Part shown: piece by piece, positions 28,145-37,135 of the stretch | How positions within the stretch are numbered: position 1 is the stretch's first letter | How the letters are laid out: each line of letters begins with the position of its first letter | IMG/VR virus record: IMGVR_UViG_3300034072_001479 | Coordinates: 1 to 43,225 of that record | DNA from: a virus | Strand: one strand, 5' to 3' | DNA length: 43,225 nt | The notes under the pieces: model-generated | The model's database searches: none | The model's input: only the letters and a program-made list of their open reading frames with translations | What the model was told of the DNA's origin: nothing | Made by a program: the position numbers and the translations under genes

Positions 28145-29001
28145 AATTTGATTAGTTTATTAATTAATTGTTGTTTTTTAAAAGGTGTAATTTCTAAATC
28201 ATCATATGTTGATTGTTTGAAATCACAATATTCTTTACATATTTCTGAACCATGGAGTGAGGTAAGTTTATCTTTCCAAATGGTATTATGAGTTACCATA
28301 GCATGGATTTCTTCATTACTCCATTCAAATGTTTTTCCATCATAACCATTTGATATACCATTATCACCATATCCAACTACTATTACTTTATCAAATCCCA
28401 TAAACCAAAGTAATTGAAATAAAATACCAGATACATTACCGCCAGGGATTAATTGGAGTGGATTAGTGCCATATCCAATAATACTTTCTGGGATGTCTGG
28501 GCTTAATGGGGGATAAGATTCACCTTGTTCATTTCTATATTCGATACAAAGGTGGGTGTTAGGTGTTGATTTGCAATATTCTTCTCCATGATGTTTGGGT
28601 AATTGACCTGTTGTAAATGAATAATTATAAATTGGAAATTCATTACAAGCAATAACTTTAATTAAGTTAGGATTTTGTTGTATAATTTCTTTTTTACCTT
28701 GTATCCAAATTGGTTCAGAATCATAATTAAATCCTGCTTGATTTCTAAGTAATTTCCCACCAGTAAATTTAAATAAACAAAATTCTTTATCTTCAAAGTA
28801 TTCTCTTGCAATTGAATTATCAGCAGTAATATACATATCACAATTTGGATATGTTTTAATATTATGGTTTACAGTAATGGTAAAGTTATTAGAAATAATA
28901 TCTTGGATGTCTTTAACTTGGTTAGTTGAAGGACCTCCTAAAATACAAAACGCCGTATGACCTTTTGCTATACCTTTCCAATTATCATTTATATAACTCA
29001 T
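28141..29001 (-). CDS. Maf/DUF115-like protein (PF01973-type), candidate nonulosonate transferase
   Basis: AFCILGGPSTNQVKDIQDII and FTITVNHNIKTYPNCDMYIT match the Rossmann-like start of 6-HMPK/MAF_flag10 proteins, with GGNVSGILFQLLWFMGFDKV then IVVGYGDNG later. Maf proteins of this domain attach pseudaminic or legionaminic acid to flagellin; a transfer role would fit the CMP-sugar genes just upstream. Its acceptor is unknown. Confidence 0.6.
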   Translation of the reverse strand: MSYINDNWKGIAKGHTAFCILGGPSTNQVKDIQDIISNNFTITVNHNIKTYPNCDMYITADNSIAREYFEDKEFCLFKFTGGKLLRNQAGFNYDSEPIWIQGKKEIIQQNPNLIKVIACNEFPIYNYSFTTGQLPKHHGEEYCKSTPNTHLCIEYRNEQGESYPPLSPDIPESIIGYGTNPLQLIPGGNVSGILFQLLWFMGFDKVIVVGYGDNGISNGYDGKTFEWSNEEIHAMVTHNTIWKDKLTSLHGSEICKEYCDFKQSTYDDLEITPFKKQQLINKLIKL

Positions 29002-29183
29002 TTATTATTAGCTAATTTTTTAGATAATTCATTTATAAGATTATCATCATTAGTAATTCTCTTAAATACTTCTCTTGTTTCTTCAGGAGCATGAGTGAAT
29101 GCTATACGTAAAATGTCCATCCAATTTACATTGTTTTTACCTCTTACTTTCTGGATTTCATCAATAATTTCTAAATCAGTCAT
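28998..29183 (-). CDS. Small protein of the sugar operon, 61 aa
   Basis: MTDLEIIDEIQKVRGKNNVN then WMDILRIAFTHAPEETREVF. Short helical protein; very similar small genes accompany nonulosonate genes in other genomes as I recall. Overlaps its neighbour by 4 bases and is preceded by the GNAT gene at one base. Function unknown. Confidence 0.65.
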   Translation of the reverse strand: MTDLEIIDEIQKVRGKNNVNWMDILRIAFTHAPEETREVFKRITNDDNLINELSKKLANNK

Positions 29184-29184
29184 A

Positions 29185-29604
29185 TTATTGTTGTTTAATG
29201 TATTTTATTTCATCTAATTGATTGAATCCATTCTTTTGGACCATTTTAATTGAAGCTATATTTTCAGGTTTAATTTCAGCTATAAAATTACCTGTTTTAT
29301 CTTTTAAAAATAATTCAAGAATTTTAGTTCCATAACCATTTCCCCTTTGATTGGGAGCAATACTCCATGATAAAATATATTTGTTAGTTGCTACATTATC
29401 TGATCTAATAGATCCTACAGGAATGTTATTATCTTCTAGGATATAAATTTCTCTATATGGATTGAGTAAACTATCGTTGAACCATAATTTATGAGTTTGT
29501 TCAGATACTTCTCCTGTTTCAAATGAATTTTCTCTAGTTGTAGGATCATTTCTCCAATCTAGGAGAATTTTCCAATCGTTATGTGTTGATTTTCTTAATT
29601 GCAT
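29185..29604 (-). CDS. GNAT acetyltransferase (PseH-like)
   Basis: 139 residues with GNAT layout: LLDWRNDPTTRENSFETGEV (acceptor loop), YILEDNNIPVGSIRSD, then ILSWSIAPNQRGNGYGTKIL (acetyl-CoA loop with RGNGYG). In pseudaminic acid synthesis PseH N-acetylates the 4-amino sugar; the position between synthase and Maf-like genes suggests a similar step here. Overlaps the synthase by 10 bases. Confidence 0.8.
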   Translation of the reverse strand: MQLRKSTHNDWKILLDWRNDPTTRENSFETGEVSEQTHKLWFNDSLLNPYREIYILEDNNIPVGSIRSDNVATNKYILSWSIAPNQRGNGYGTKILELFLKDKTGNFIAEIKPENIASIKMVQKNGFNQLDEIKYIKQQ

Positions 29605-30572
29605 ATAAAATCGTCTTCATTATAATCTCTATCTGCTGTTTTACCTAAAGTAAATTCAAAATGTTTTGCAGGTATATTTCCTTCTAAAAATGGTCGTTTA
29701 GTTGTAATATTATCCTCAGTTAATATATCCCCTTTCTTAATATCAGTTTTAGCTACTACTGAACGCATTGCTTGTTTGAATGATTGTTCTGATTCGGAGT
29801 ATTGGTTAAGTTGGGGAGTAATGGTTAATTCTGCTTGTTTAATTAAATCAATCATTTCTTTTAATTGATTAGGTTCCAAAGCAAATGGATGATCAGGGCC
29901 TGGTAAATGTCTGCTTAGAGTAAAATGTTTTTCAATTACTGTTGCTCCCATAGCTACAGCTAAAGCAGGAGTTAAAGTAGACATAGTATGATCTGAGAAT
30001 CCGGTTTTATATCTAGAGTCTAAAGATAATGATTGAACTATTTTTAATCCAGCATCTTGCATTGGGGTAGGATAAGCATTATTACAATGCATTAAAGTTA
30101 AATCATTTCCGTATTTGTCTGCTATTTCAAATATTTTACCTAAGTAATTCATTTCAAACCCAATACCTAAAGAAATAACTAAAGGTAATTTAGCTGAGGC
30201 AACCATATCAACAAATCTGAAGTCGGTTGATTCGAATCCTGCTATTTTGAGACGTTTAACACCTAGGGCAACTAATTCATCAACTGCTTTTTCATCAAAT
30301 GGTGTTGACATAAATTCAATACCTTTTTCATCACAGTATTGTTTTAAATCTTTTTGCCATTCACGTGGTAAGGCAATATCATCAATTAGTTTATTAATAT
30401 CTTTATAACCAGCAAAATCAGGAGTGTTTTTACTATATAAAGTATTTGATGAATATGTTTGAAATTTACAAGCAGATGCTCCAGCTTCTAAAGCAACATC
30501 AATTAATGATAGTGCTTGTTTAAAATTTTTATTATGATTAGCTCCTGCTTCTGCTATTACAAATGTGTTCAT
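29595..30572 (-). CDS. Nonulosonic acid synthase (NeuB/PseI family)
   Basis: Condenses phosphoenolpyruvate with a 6-deoxy or N-acetyl hexose to a nine-carbon sugar acid. IAEAGANHNKNFKQAL, CKFQTYSSNTLY, EFMSTPFDEKAVDEL, LKIAGFESTDF, LMHCNNAYPTPM, GFSDHT and VIEKHFTLSRHLPGPDHPFA are all present and in the usual order. An SAF (antifreeze-like) domain closes the protein (RSVVAKTDIKKGDILTEDNI). KIAGFE is nearer to PseI than to NeuB (KIPSGE). Full length, 325 residues. Confidence 0.92.
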   Translation of the reverse strand: MNTFVIAEAGANHNKNFKQALSLIDVALEAGASACKFQTYSSNTLYSKNTPDFAGYKDINKLIDDIALPREWQKDLKQYCDEKGIEFMSTPFDEKAVDELVALGVKRLKIAGFESTDFRFVDMVASAKLPLVISLGIGFEMNYLGKIFEIADKYGNDLTLMHCNNAYPTPMQDAGLKIVQSLSLDSRYKTGFSDHTMSTLTPALAVAMGATVIEKHFTLSRHLPGPDHPFALEPNQLKEMIDLIKQAELTITPQLNQYSESEQSFKQAMRSVVAKTDIKKGDILTEDNITTKRPFLEGNIPAKHFEFTLGKTADRDYNEDDFICN

Positions 30573-31378
30573 ATTAAATATTTTAATAACTTATTTGCTT
30601 CTTCAAAACTATTTATACAATGTGCATTATTTTTAACGCAATTAACAAAATACTTTATTTCTTCAACATACATATCATTTTTTATTTCAAAATGTACTCT
30701 ACGTAATATATCCCCTTCTAAAATATCAAAATAACGATGGTATTCTTCTGAAAGATAGTTTAAAGTAAAATCAGCTATAGTTCCATTTTGAAACTCTATT
30801 CTACCAATAACTAAATCTTCAGTATCATTTGTTATATTTGTTAACTTATTTTTAATATACGAAATATTTTTTATATCTCCAAATTTAGAATAAAGATAAT
30901 CCAATTCATGTATAACATCTAAAAGTACTCCACCTCCCAAATGCTTATTAGCACTATACGATTTTAAGTGATCAGTTTGTGATCTCCATTTTTTTAAATC
31001 ATACCCAAAGTAAACGTTAATATATTTTGAATTTGGATTAATTGATTTTACTTCGTCTGTAAATCGTAGATTACATCCCACCATTGTGGTTAAATCTTTT
31101 TTTTTAATTATATTTAATAATTCTTCAACCCCTTCATTTGACGAATAGAATGGTTTTTCACAAAATATAGGGATATTATATTGAGCTAACTTAATACAAT
31201 GTTCTATATGTTTTATATTTGGAGAACAAACAAAACCTAAATCAAAACCTTCTTGCAATATATCATCTATATTATCAATTTCATCTATATCAACTATTTT
31301 AGTTTGGATTCCTAGATTATTCAAATTAGTAGAATGTCTTTTTCCAATTGAGCCTCCTCCTATTATAATTGCTTTCAT
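30569..31378 (-). CDS. Gfo/Idh/MocA-type oxidoreductase
   Basis: IIGGGSIGKRHSTNL is the NAD(P)-binding loop, GFVCSPNIKHIEH follows, IFCEKPFYSS is the diagnostic EKP motif, and GGGVLLDVIHELDYL is the conserved substrate-site helix. At 269 residues it is short for the family (lacks part of the C-terminal domain). Similar enzymes occur in Campylobacter legionaminate/pseudaminate clusters (PtmF-type). Starts overlap neighbours by 4 bases at both ends. A perfect promoter-like box lies inside (30852-30882). Confidence 0.85.
   Translation of the reverse strand: MKAIIIGGGSIGKRHSTNLNNLGIQTKIVDIDEIDNIDDILQEGFDLGFVCSPNIKHIEHCIKLAQYNIPIFCEKPFYSSNEGVEELLNIIKKKDLTTMVGCNLRFTDEVKSINPNSKYINVYFGYDLKKWRSQTDHLKSYSANKHLGGGVLLDVIHELDYLYSKFGDIKNISYIKNKLTNITNDTEDLVIGRIEFQNGTIADFTLNYLSEEYHRYFDILEGDILRRVHFEIKNDMYVEEIKYFVNCVKNNAHCINSFEEANKLLKYLI
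30852..30882 (-). promoter_or_regulatory. Promoter-like box inside a gene (P15)
   Basis: TTG, 20 bases (ending AATATTTCG), TATATTAAAAA within the oxidoreductase gene. It fits the phage consensus exactly and could start an internal transcript for the synthase gene at 29595 onward. The residues encoded (GDIKNISYIKNK) look ordinary, so chance is not excluded. Confidence 0.45.
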
Positions 31379-32064
31379 TTGTTTAAGTATAATTTTTCTG
31401 CTACTTCAAATTGCCAAGGCCAATCAATATCAAAACATTCAATTTCTTCCATTACAAAGAAATTAGGATTGCCTGGTTCTTTAAAAGTTCCCATATAAAT
31501 TCCGTTTGCAATATCTTCTGTAGATCCCGCGTACAATGAATGGGCTGCTTCATAACAGGTTTCAACAAACTTAGTCTCTAATGTAGCTAAGTATTTATCT
31601 TCTCCAAAGAAACGATTTAACATTTTACCTTCATTATCAAATAAAAATGTTTTTTTCTCAAATACTCCAAATAAACCATTTGAATCTACCTCTAAAAATT
31701 GCTTAACAAAATTATCTATTGTTTCTACTTTTAATAGTGGGTTACAAGCATTAATGATTACAAAGTGTTTGAATGGAAGTTTATCATGCCATTCTAGGGC
31801 TTTTTGTAATGTAACGGGTTCTTGAGTTGATTCCTCACTTCGAACAAAATAATTTACATTATGTTTTCTAGCAATTTCAATCAATTCATCATCCATAACT
31901 GAAAGATAAAAGTTATCTTTTGGGATGATTGATGATTGGAGTACTTTCTCAATTGTTATTTCAAATAAACTTGAGTGAGCAAATGGTCTAAGCATTTTAT
32001 TTGGAACACGGGTTGATTGTGTTCGAGCTTGAATTATAAAAACGGTGTCTTTAATGTTTTTCAT
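31375..32064 (-). CDS. CMP-nonulosonate cytidylyltransferase (NeuA/PseF-like)
   Basis: Activates the nine-carbon acid with CTP. IIQARTQSTRVPNKMLRPF is the nucleotide-binding loop of the family, VTLQKALEW follows, INACNPLLKVETIDNF holds the usual Asn/Pro region, and the C-terminal ECFDIDWPWQFEVAEKL matches NeuA's ECFDIDTPEDF-type end with the metal Asp pair. 229 residues, full length. Translationally coupled on both sides. Confidence 0.88.
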   Translation of the reverse strand: MKNIKDTVFIIQARTQSTRVPNKMLRPFAHSSLFEITIEKVLQSSIIPKDNFYLSVMDDELIEIARKHNVNYFVRSEESTQEPVTLQKALEWHDKLPFKHFVIINACNPLLKVETIDNFVKQFLEVDSNGLFGVFEKKTFLFDNEGKMLNRFFGEDKYLATLETKFVETCYEAAHSLYAGSTEDIANGIYMGTFKEPGNPNFFVMEEIECFDIDWPWQFEVAEKLYLNK

Positions 32065-33341
32065 TAGCTATTTTTTCTAAAGATTGCAGTACCACGTTTA
32101 CCTTCTAATGCAGAATCAATATTATTTATATTTTTACTCACAAACTCAAAAGCTTTATCAGCAGCATCAATTGTTTTTTGAATATCTTTCTTCGTATGTG
32201 AAAAATTGATATAAATAACATTCGGAAATAATATATTTTGTTTTACCATTTCTTGATAAAATAAATATTTTAACCCATCTGCATCTTCATACGTTTCTGG
32301 GTTAAATGTTAGGTTATGTCTTGGGGCATCTCCAGCAAATATTACATCTAAATTATGTTTTTTGGCTGCATTTTTAATACCAACATCCAACATATTTCCA
32401 AGTTCCCAAATATGATTATAATCTTTAGTTTGTAATTCTTTAACAGTAGCAATAGCAGCTGCTATAGATAATGCTTCACCACCAAATGTCATTGAGAAGA
32501 AAGCATGATTCAATTCATTCATGTATTCTGCTTTACCAGCAATAATACCTAAAGGCATCCCGTTAGCTACTGCTTTTCCCATACAACATAAATCAGGGGT
32601 AACTCCAAAATATTCTTGAGCCCCACCTAAACTCCATCTAAACCCAGTTACTACTTCATCAAAAATAAGTACGGCTTTATATTTAGTACATAATTTTCTA
32701 ACACCTTCTAAAAATCCTGGTTTAGGGGTGGTTAAGGCTTGGGGTTCAATAATAACACCCGCAACGTCTCCTTTTTCAAGTAATTTCTCTAAACTTTCAA
32801 GATTATTATATTCGAATTCACCAATTAATTCTTTTAAACAAGATGGTACTCCATATGGTCTCATTGAAATAGCATGCCAATCTCCCCAACCATGATAACC
32901 ACCTGCTGGTTTAAGGATTTTTTCTTTACCAGTATATGAGCGAGCAATTCGAACAGCAGCCAAATCAGCATCAGTACCATTCTTACAGAATCTAACTTGT
33001 TCAGCACAAGGGACTACATCTGAAATTAATTGGGCTAATTCTTGTTCTAATAATGTAGGCCAAGAAAATATGATTCCATCTTTAAGTTGTTTTTTAATGG
33101 CTTTATTTGTTGATTTGTGATTATATCCTAAAATAATAGGACCTAAAGCACACATGTAATCAAGATACTTTTTTCCATCTAAACCATACAAATAAGCTCC
33201 TTTTCCTGATTTTACAAATTTAGGATAAACCCCATCAACAAATTGATCAGGACATTTACTCATCGTTTGAGTACCTCTAGGCATTAACCTAAGAGCATTC
33301 CCCCAGAGTTCTTCTTCATTGATTTTTTTTCTAGTTAGCAT
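32064..33341 (-). CDS. Class III aminotransferase (glutamate-1-semialdehyde mutase type)
   Basis: PLP-dependent enzyme: VLIFDEVVTGFRWSLGGAQE carries the Asp that binds the PLP ring, LCCMGKAVANGMPLGIIAGK the catalytic Lys. FCKNGTDADLAAVRIARSYT and GGYHGWGDWHAISM are family motifs. Full-length core (about 425 residues). In nonulosonate routes the amino group is normally added by a DegT/PseC-type enzyme; a class III enzyme here is unusual. A TTG-led 6-codon extension exists to 33359; the ATG at 33341 is used and still overlaps the upstream gene by 11 bases. Confidence 0.88.
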   Translation of the reverse strand: MLTRKKINEEELWGNALRLMPRGTQTMSKCPDQFVDGVYPKFVKSGKGAYLYGLDGKKYLDYMCALGPIILGYNHKSTNKAIKKQLKDGIIFSWPTLLEQELAQLISDVVPCAEQVRFCKNGTDADLAAVRIARSYTGKEKILKPAGGYHGWGDWHAISMRPYGVPSCLKELIGEFEYNNLESLEKLLEKGDVAGVIIEPQALTTPKPGFLEGVRKLCTKYKAVLIFDEVVTGFRWSLGGAQEYFGVTPDLCCMGKAVANGMPLGIIAGKAEYMNELNHAFFSMTFGGEALSIAAAIATVKELQTKDYNHIWELGNMLDVGIKNAAKKHNLDVIFAGDAPRHNLTFNPETYEDADGLKYLFYQEMVKQNILFPNVIYINFSHTKKDIQKTIDAADKAFEFVSKNINNIDSALEGKRGTAIFRKNS

Positions 33342-34341
33342 CTTGTAATCCTTTTTCAATTAATTTAATTAAATATTCTTTATCATGATTTAAGAAAATC
33401 CCTGAGTTGAACTCAGGGCCATCATATTTTTTAAGGGGATATTCTTTATTTGTAAATTGTGGGATAACACAAAGTAATCTATTACAATGCTCTGTTGTAA
33501 ACCCATCTAAAAATTTAGATTCGTATGTAAAAGGTAATTCTGTTTTAGCAATCATATCTTCATGAAATTTTTCCCCGGGTCTCATTCCAACAACTTTATA
33601 TTTAATTTTTTTATCTAATTTAAGAGATAATGATTGAATAATAGTTTCCATATCAAATGAATCAAAATAAGGAATAAATACCTCTCCTCCAATACTGTTG
33701 ATTAATGAAGATAAAACCGTGTTAACTGCATCTTCTAATGTAAATAAAAATCTGGTGCAATCTAATGATGTAACATTAATGTTTTTATCTTGAGATAATA
33801 AATCCACCCATAATGGAATAAATGAACCTCTACTTGCAATTACATTTCCGTATCGTACTGAACTAAAAATGGTGTGGTTTGAATTATGATCAAAATTGGA
33901 GAATAAACGTTCAGCGGTAAATTTAGATGCTCCATAGACATTAATAGGAATACATGCTTTATCTGTTGATACTAAAATACATTTATCAACCATAGCTTCT
34001 AAACAAGCATTAGCTACATTAATAGAACCTTGAATATTTGTTTTAACACATTCTTCAGGGTAATATTCCATATCATCAATTCGTTTTAAAGCCGCAGTAT
34101 GGATAACATAATTTGGTTTATATAAACGTAATGTTTTAGATAATTGTTCATAATCCCTTATATCGCCAATTACTCGAATAATTGATTTGTCTTGACCGAA
34201 ATATAATGCTTGTTTACCTTCGTCTCTACTGTATACAATTATTTTACAATTGTATTTTTTTAATTTTTGGATAATAGCTCTACCTAAAGAACCAGTACCT
34301 CCTGTAATCAAAATTGTTTTGTTGTTAAAATTATCAGCCAT
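33331..34341 (-). CDS. UDP-sugar 4,6-dehydratase, PseB/CapD-like
   Basis: Short-chain dehydrogenase fold: ILITGGTGSLGRAIIQKLKK (NAD site), VIHTAALKRIDDMEYYPEEC, then LVSTDKACIPINVYGASKFT with the YxxxK pair, and late VVGMRPGEKFHEDMI. The whole order is that of PseB/FlaA1/CapD enzymes making UDP-4-keto-6-deoxy hexoses from UDP-GlcNAc, first step of pseudaminic acid synthesis. 336 residues, intact. Confidence 0.92.
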   Translation of the reverse strand: MADNFNNKTILITGGTGSLGRAIIQKLKKYNCKIIVYSRDEGKQALYFGQDKSIIRVIGDIRDYEQLSKTLRLYKPNYVIHTAALKRIDDMEYYPEECVKTNIQGSINVANACLEAMVDKCILVSTDKACIPINVYGASKFTAERLFSNFDHNSNHTIFSSVRYGNVIASRGSFIPLWVDLLSQDKNINVTSLDCTRFLFTLEDAVNTVLSSLINSIGGEVFIPYFDSFDMETIIQSLSLKLDKKIKYKVVGMRPGEKFHEDMIAKTELPFTYESKFLDGFTTEHCNRLLCVIPQFTNKEYPLKKYDGPEFNSGIFLNHDKEYLIKLIEKGLQDAN

Positions 34342-34342
34342 G

Positions 34343-35503
34343 TTAATTGTATATGTTTATTAAATAATTTGCTATTCTTTGGGATGCATTACCATCATTG
34401 AATTCATCATATAATTCTAGCAATGCCGTATTGTCATATTCGAATTTTTGATTTAAATCTACGACATCTTCATACGGTTTCAAAATATTTTTAAATTTAC
34501 TCATAAACAAATCGTATCTATCTTTAAATTTTTCTATTCTATGTTCTCCTATTTTTTCTACAAATTCATCCCATGAATTAACATTCATTAATGGAGCCCA
34601 AAAATTATATTCATTTCCCTTAAAATTTTCTAAATCCATATCAAACATAACTCCACTATCATCTGAGTCAACATAATATACTGTTTTATTGAAGTATAAT
34701 GGATAGTACATAACTGATGTAATAACCCCAATATGAATATCTCCTAATTGGGAGAATGAATACATTTCATTTTCATCTCTAATTAGTCTAAATTGTGGAG
34801 ATGGGGTGAGATTATTTTCTGTAAAATCACTAGGAAAATCTGTAAATTCTTTTGGGTGTGGTTTATAGAATAAATGATGAGTTGAACCATATTTACTTTC
34901 TAATTCTTTGGAAATATTAATAATGTTTGGTCTAATATTATCTTCCATTGAACCATATAAAACTATTACTGGTTTGGTTAGGTTATATTTCTGTTGAATG
35001 GTTTCTGTTGGGACATTTTTTAAAATGTCAAATTTAGGGATACCTGTTACAATAGATTTTCTTTTAATCCAACCCGCTTCAAGTTTAGATTGATATGTCC
35101 ATGTACTATGATCAAAGAAAACATCAATCATATTTGTTGGAAATTTCATTCTACTTAAAATTTCTAATCTAGTTTTTATATTATTATAAAGCCAAGATGA
35201 ATTTTCTAAATTACATACTATAGCCCCAATTTGTTTAAATTCTATTATTATATTTGTTTCAGGTAACCATGATTCTCTAGTAATTAAAACTATGTCTGGT
35301 TTGAATGGGAGTAGAAATCCAACTGATTTAGATTCAAAATTAGGGTAAGTAAAGTAATCTATATTTGATTCATATCCAAATTGACCATCTGTAGGGTAAA
35401 CAAAAATATAGTCACAATCTCTTTGTGATAGTTCATTAACCACATTCTTTACTTCAATATATCCTCTATTATCAGAAGCATATATTAATATTTTTTTTCT
35501 CAT
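34343..35503 (-). CDS. GT-B-type glycosyltransferase or glycerophosphotransferase-like protein
   Basis: ILIYASDNRGYIEVKNVVNE gives a Rossmann start, then LITRESWLPETNIIIEFKQI, VIVLYGSMEDNIRP and HLFYKPHPKEFTDF (the KPHP phrase common in CDP-glycerol transferases and GT-B enzymes). Two-domain size (386 residues) fits. The donor and acceptor are unknown. Located in the operon between the sugar pathway and glycosyltransferases. Confidence 0.65.
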   Translation of the reverse strand: MRKKILIYASDNRGYIEVKNVVNELSQRDCDYIFVYPTDGQFGYESNIDYFTYPNFESKSVGFLLPFKPDIVLITRESWLPETNIIIEFKQIGAIVCNLENSSWLYNNIKTRLEILSRMKFPTNMIDVFFDHSTWTYQSKLEAGWIKRKSIVTGIPKFDILKNVPTETIQQKYNLTKPVIVLYGSMEDNIRPNIINISKELESKYGSTHHLFYKPHPKEFTDFPSDFTENNLTPSPQFRLIRDENEMYSFSQLGDIHIGVITSVMYYPLYFNKTVYYVDSDDSGVMFDMDLENFKGNEYNFWAPLMNVNSWDEFVEKIGEHRIEKFKDRYDLFMSKFKNILKPYEDVVDLNQKFEYDNTALLELYDEFNDGNASQRIANYLINIYN

Positions 35504-35505
35504 GT

Positions 35506-36348
35506 TTAAAATTGTTTGATCATTCCATATTGATCAAATTGAGGCATTTTTCCCCATTTTGATAACCATTTTTGAGCATTGTCTGCTTCTGCTTTTCTTT
35601 GACGATCTGAAGATCGACCGTTATTTTCTTCTAATCTATGGCTTCCTCTAGCTCCAAAATGCCATACTATTGAAGATGAAGGTAGGATAAAACGAACACT
35701 ATGTTGTAACATTCTTAAAAATAAATCATGGTCATCCCAAGATGTAGGAGCAAATAATGGATCATTTCCTCCAACTTCATCCCATAATGATTTTTTAACT
35801 AACCCGGAAACACCTTCACCTTTAGGAATTTCATAACCTTCATTCATTTGTTTAAATTCTTCTACCCAATTCTCAAATGAAGCACTATCAAAATCATGAT
35901 AGTATGCTCCAAACATATCCAATGGAATTAAAGATGTTCCATATCTATCTGGGGAGTTAAATATGTTAGGTTCTATTCTATATGAATTCACCCATAATTT
36001 TTCATTTGGGTACTTTTCATGGATATCTAATAATGCTTTATCCCAATCTTTAGTTACATAAAAATCAGAATGTAAAAAGTTAATAAACTCTGTTTTTACT
36101 TTATCTGCACAAAAGTTCATCCCACCCCCAATCCCTAGAGGTACATCATTTTTATCTATATAATATTCTAGGTTATACTTATCTTGATTTTCCTTTAACC
36201 ACTCATCAGTCCCATCTGTGCAATTTTCAGCATGGATAATAAAAGGAGCATCTTTAAAATAACTATTTTTTCTAACAGATTTAATAGCCAGTTTTAAATA
36301 TGGAAGATTATTATAAGTAGATATACAAAATGTCAATGGGTTCATCAT
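35506..36348 (-). CDS. Family 2 glycosyltransferase
   Basis: GT-A protein, 280 residues: TFCISTYNNLPYLKLAIKSV, INFLHSDFYVTKDWDKALLD (DxD region), then GGNDPLFAPTSWDDHDLFLR and a C-terminal IVWHFGARGSHRLEE. Close in layout to the gene at 26232. Starts with the last base of the stop of the 56-residue gene (ATGA). Confidence 0.85.
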   Translation of the reverse strand: MMNPLTFCISTYNNLPYLKLAIKSVRKNSYFKDAPFIIHAENCTDGTDEWLKENQDKYNLEYYIDKNDVPLGIGGGMNFCADKVKTEFINFLHSDFYVTKDWDKALLDIHEKYPNEKLWVNSYRIEPNIFNSPDRYGTSLIPLDMFGAYYHDFDSASFENWVEEFKQMNEGYEIPKGEGVSGLVKKSLWDEVGGNDPLFAPTSWDDHDLFLRMLQHSVRFILPSSSIVWHFGARGSHRLEENNGRSSDRQRKAEADNAQKWLSKWGKMPQFDQYGMIKQF

Positions 36349-36515
36349 TTCTTCTGTAATTTAACAAATTCTCTAACTTTAGCTCCTAACTCTTGATCAT
36401 TTGGGTATGAGTTAGTTAAACTTGTGATAATATCAAGTTTTAGTTTTAAGTCTAAATATTTAACCTTATTGTTAAAGTTATCTTTTTCTAAGCCAGTATA
36501 CACCTCGTTACTCAT
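36345..36515 (-). CDS. Hypothetical protein, 56 aa, between two glycosyltransferases
   Basis: Read by hand: MSNEVYTGLEKDNFNNKVKY then LDLKLKLDIITSLTN and VREFVKLQKK. Helical and charged. Both its start and its stop overlap the neighbouring genes in ATGA, so all three are translationally coupled; this makes it a likely real gene. Unknown function; could be a small subunit of a transferase. Confidence 0.65.
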   Translation of the reverse strand: MSNEVYTGLEKDNFNNKVKYLDLKLKLDIITSLTNSYPNDQELGAKVREFVKLQKK

Positions 36516-37135
36516 ATCGTCTCGTAAAACTTGTTTTGTTTTTCTTGTCTTTCTATTTGTTTTGGATGAAATAAAGACATCTCTAAAGCCTCAGGAAATT
36601 TTGTCCACGTTTTAAATCCTGTTATTTTTTCATGCACTTTACCTTCCCATTTAATTGCAGGATCATTTCGATAAAGTCTCATTTGATAATCGGGCCAATT
36701 CACCCATCCATGTTCATTTACTCTCCAGCCCCATTTTTGAACGTGTGCGTCGGTTAAGCCTTCAACTGTGTTGACTCTAGGTACCATACAAACATCAAAA
36801 TCATTTGACTCTATAATGTTATGAAGGTTTTCTATTAAGAATTCATTTGGAATCTCATCTGCATCTATTTGAAAGATGTAGTCGCCTGAGCAATGTTTGG
36901 TTAGGTTGTTTTTAAATTGAGCGAAGTCTTTGTCAAGCTCATGAATTAAAAAAGTAATATTATCCTTTATTCCATCACTTGTAAGATAGGTATAAACACC
37001 ATTATCTAGTTGACCTCCATTATCTTGTTGCACAACAATCTCATCTTCCTCTCGTTTATGTTTGAGGATGAATGGAATCAAACGTTTGATTTCCTCTATT
37101 TCGTTACAGACTGTTATTGCGTAAGAGATTTTCAT
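36512..37135 (-). CDS. Family 2 glycosyltransferase
   Basis: MKISYAITVCNEIEEIKRLI, then DEIVVQQDNGGQLDNGVYTY, FQIDADEIPNEFLIENL (DAD metal motif) and RMLYRNDPAIKWEGKVHEKI-type C-terminal region (YRNDPAIKWEGKVHEKI). 207 residues, small for the family but with all core motifs. Similar enzymes often add hexoses to lipopolysaccharide. Confidence 0.85.
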   Translation of the reverse strand: MKISYAITVCNEIEEIKRLIPFILKHKREEDEIVVQQDNGGQLDNGVYTYLTSDGIKDNITFLIHELDKDFAQFKNNLTKHCSGDYIFQIDADEIPNEFLIENLHNIIESNDFDVCMVPRVNTVEGLTDAHVQKWGWRVNEHGWVNWPDYQMRLYRNDPAIKWEGKVHEKITGFKTWTKFPEALEMSLFHPKQIERQEKQNKFYETI

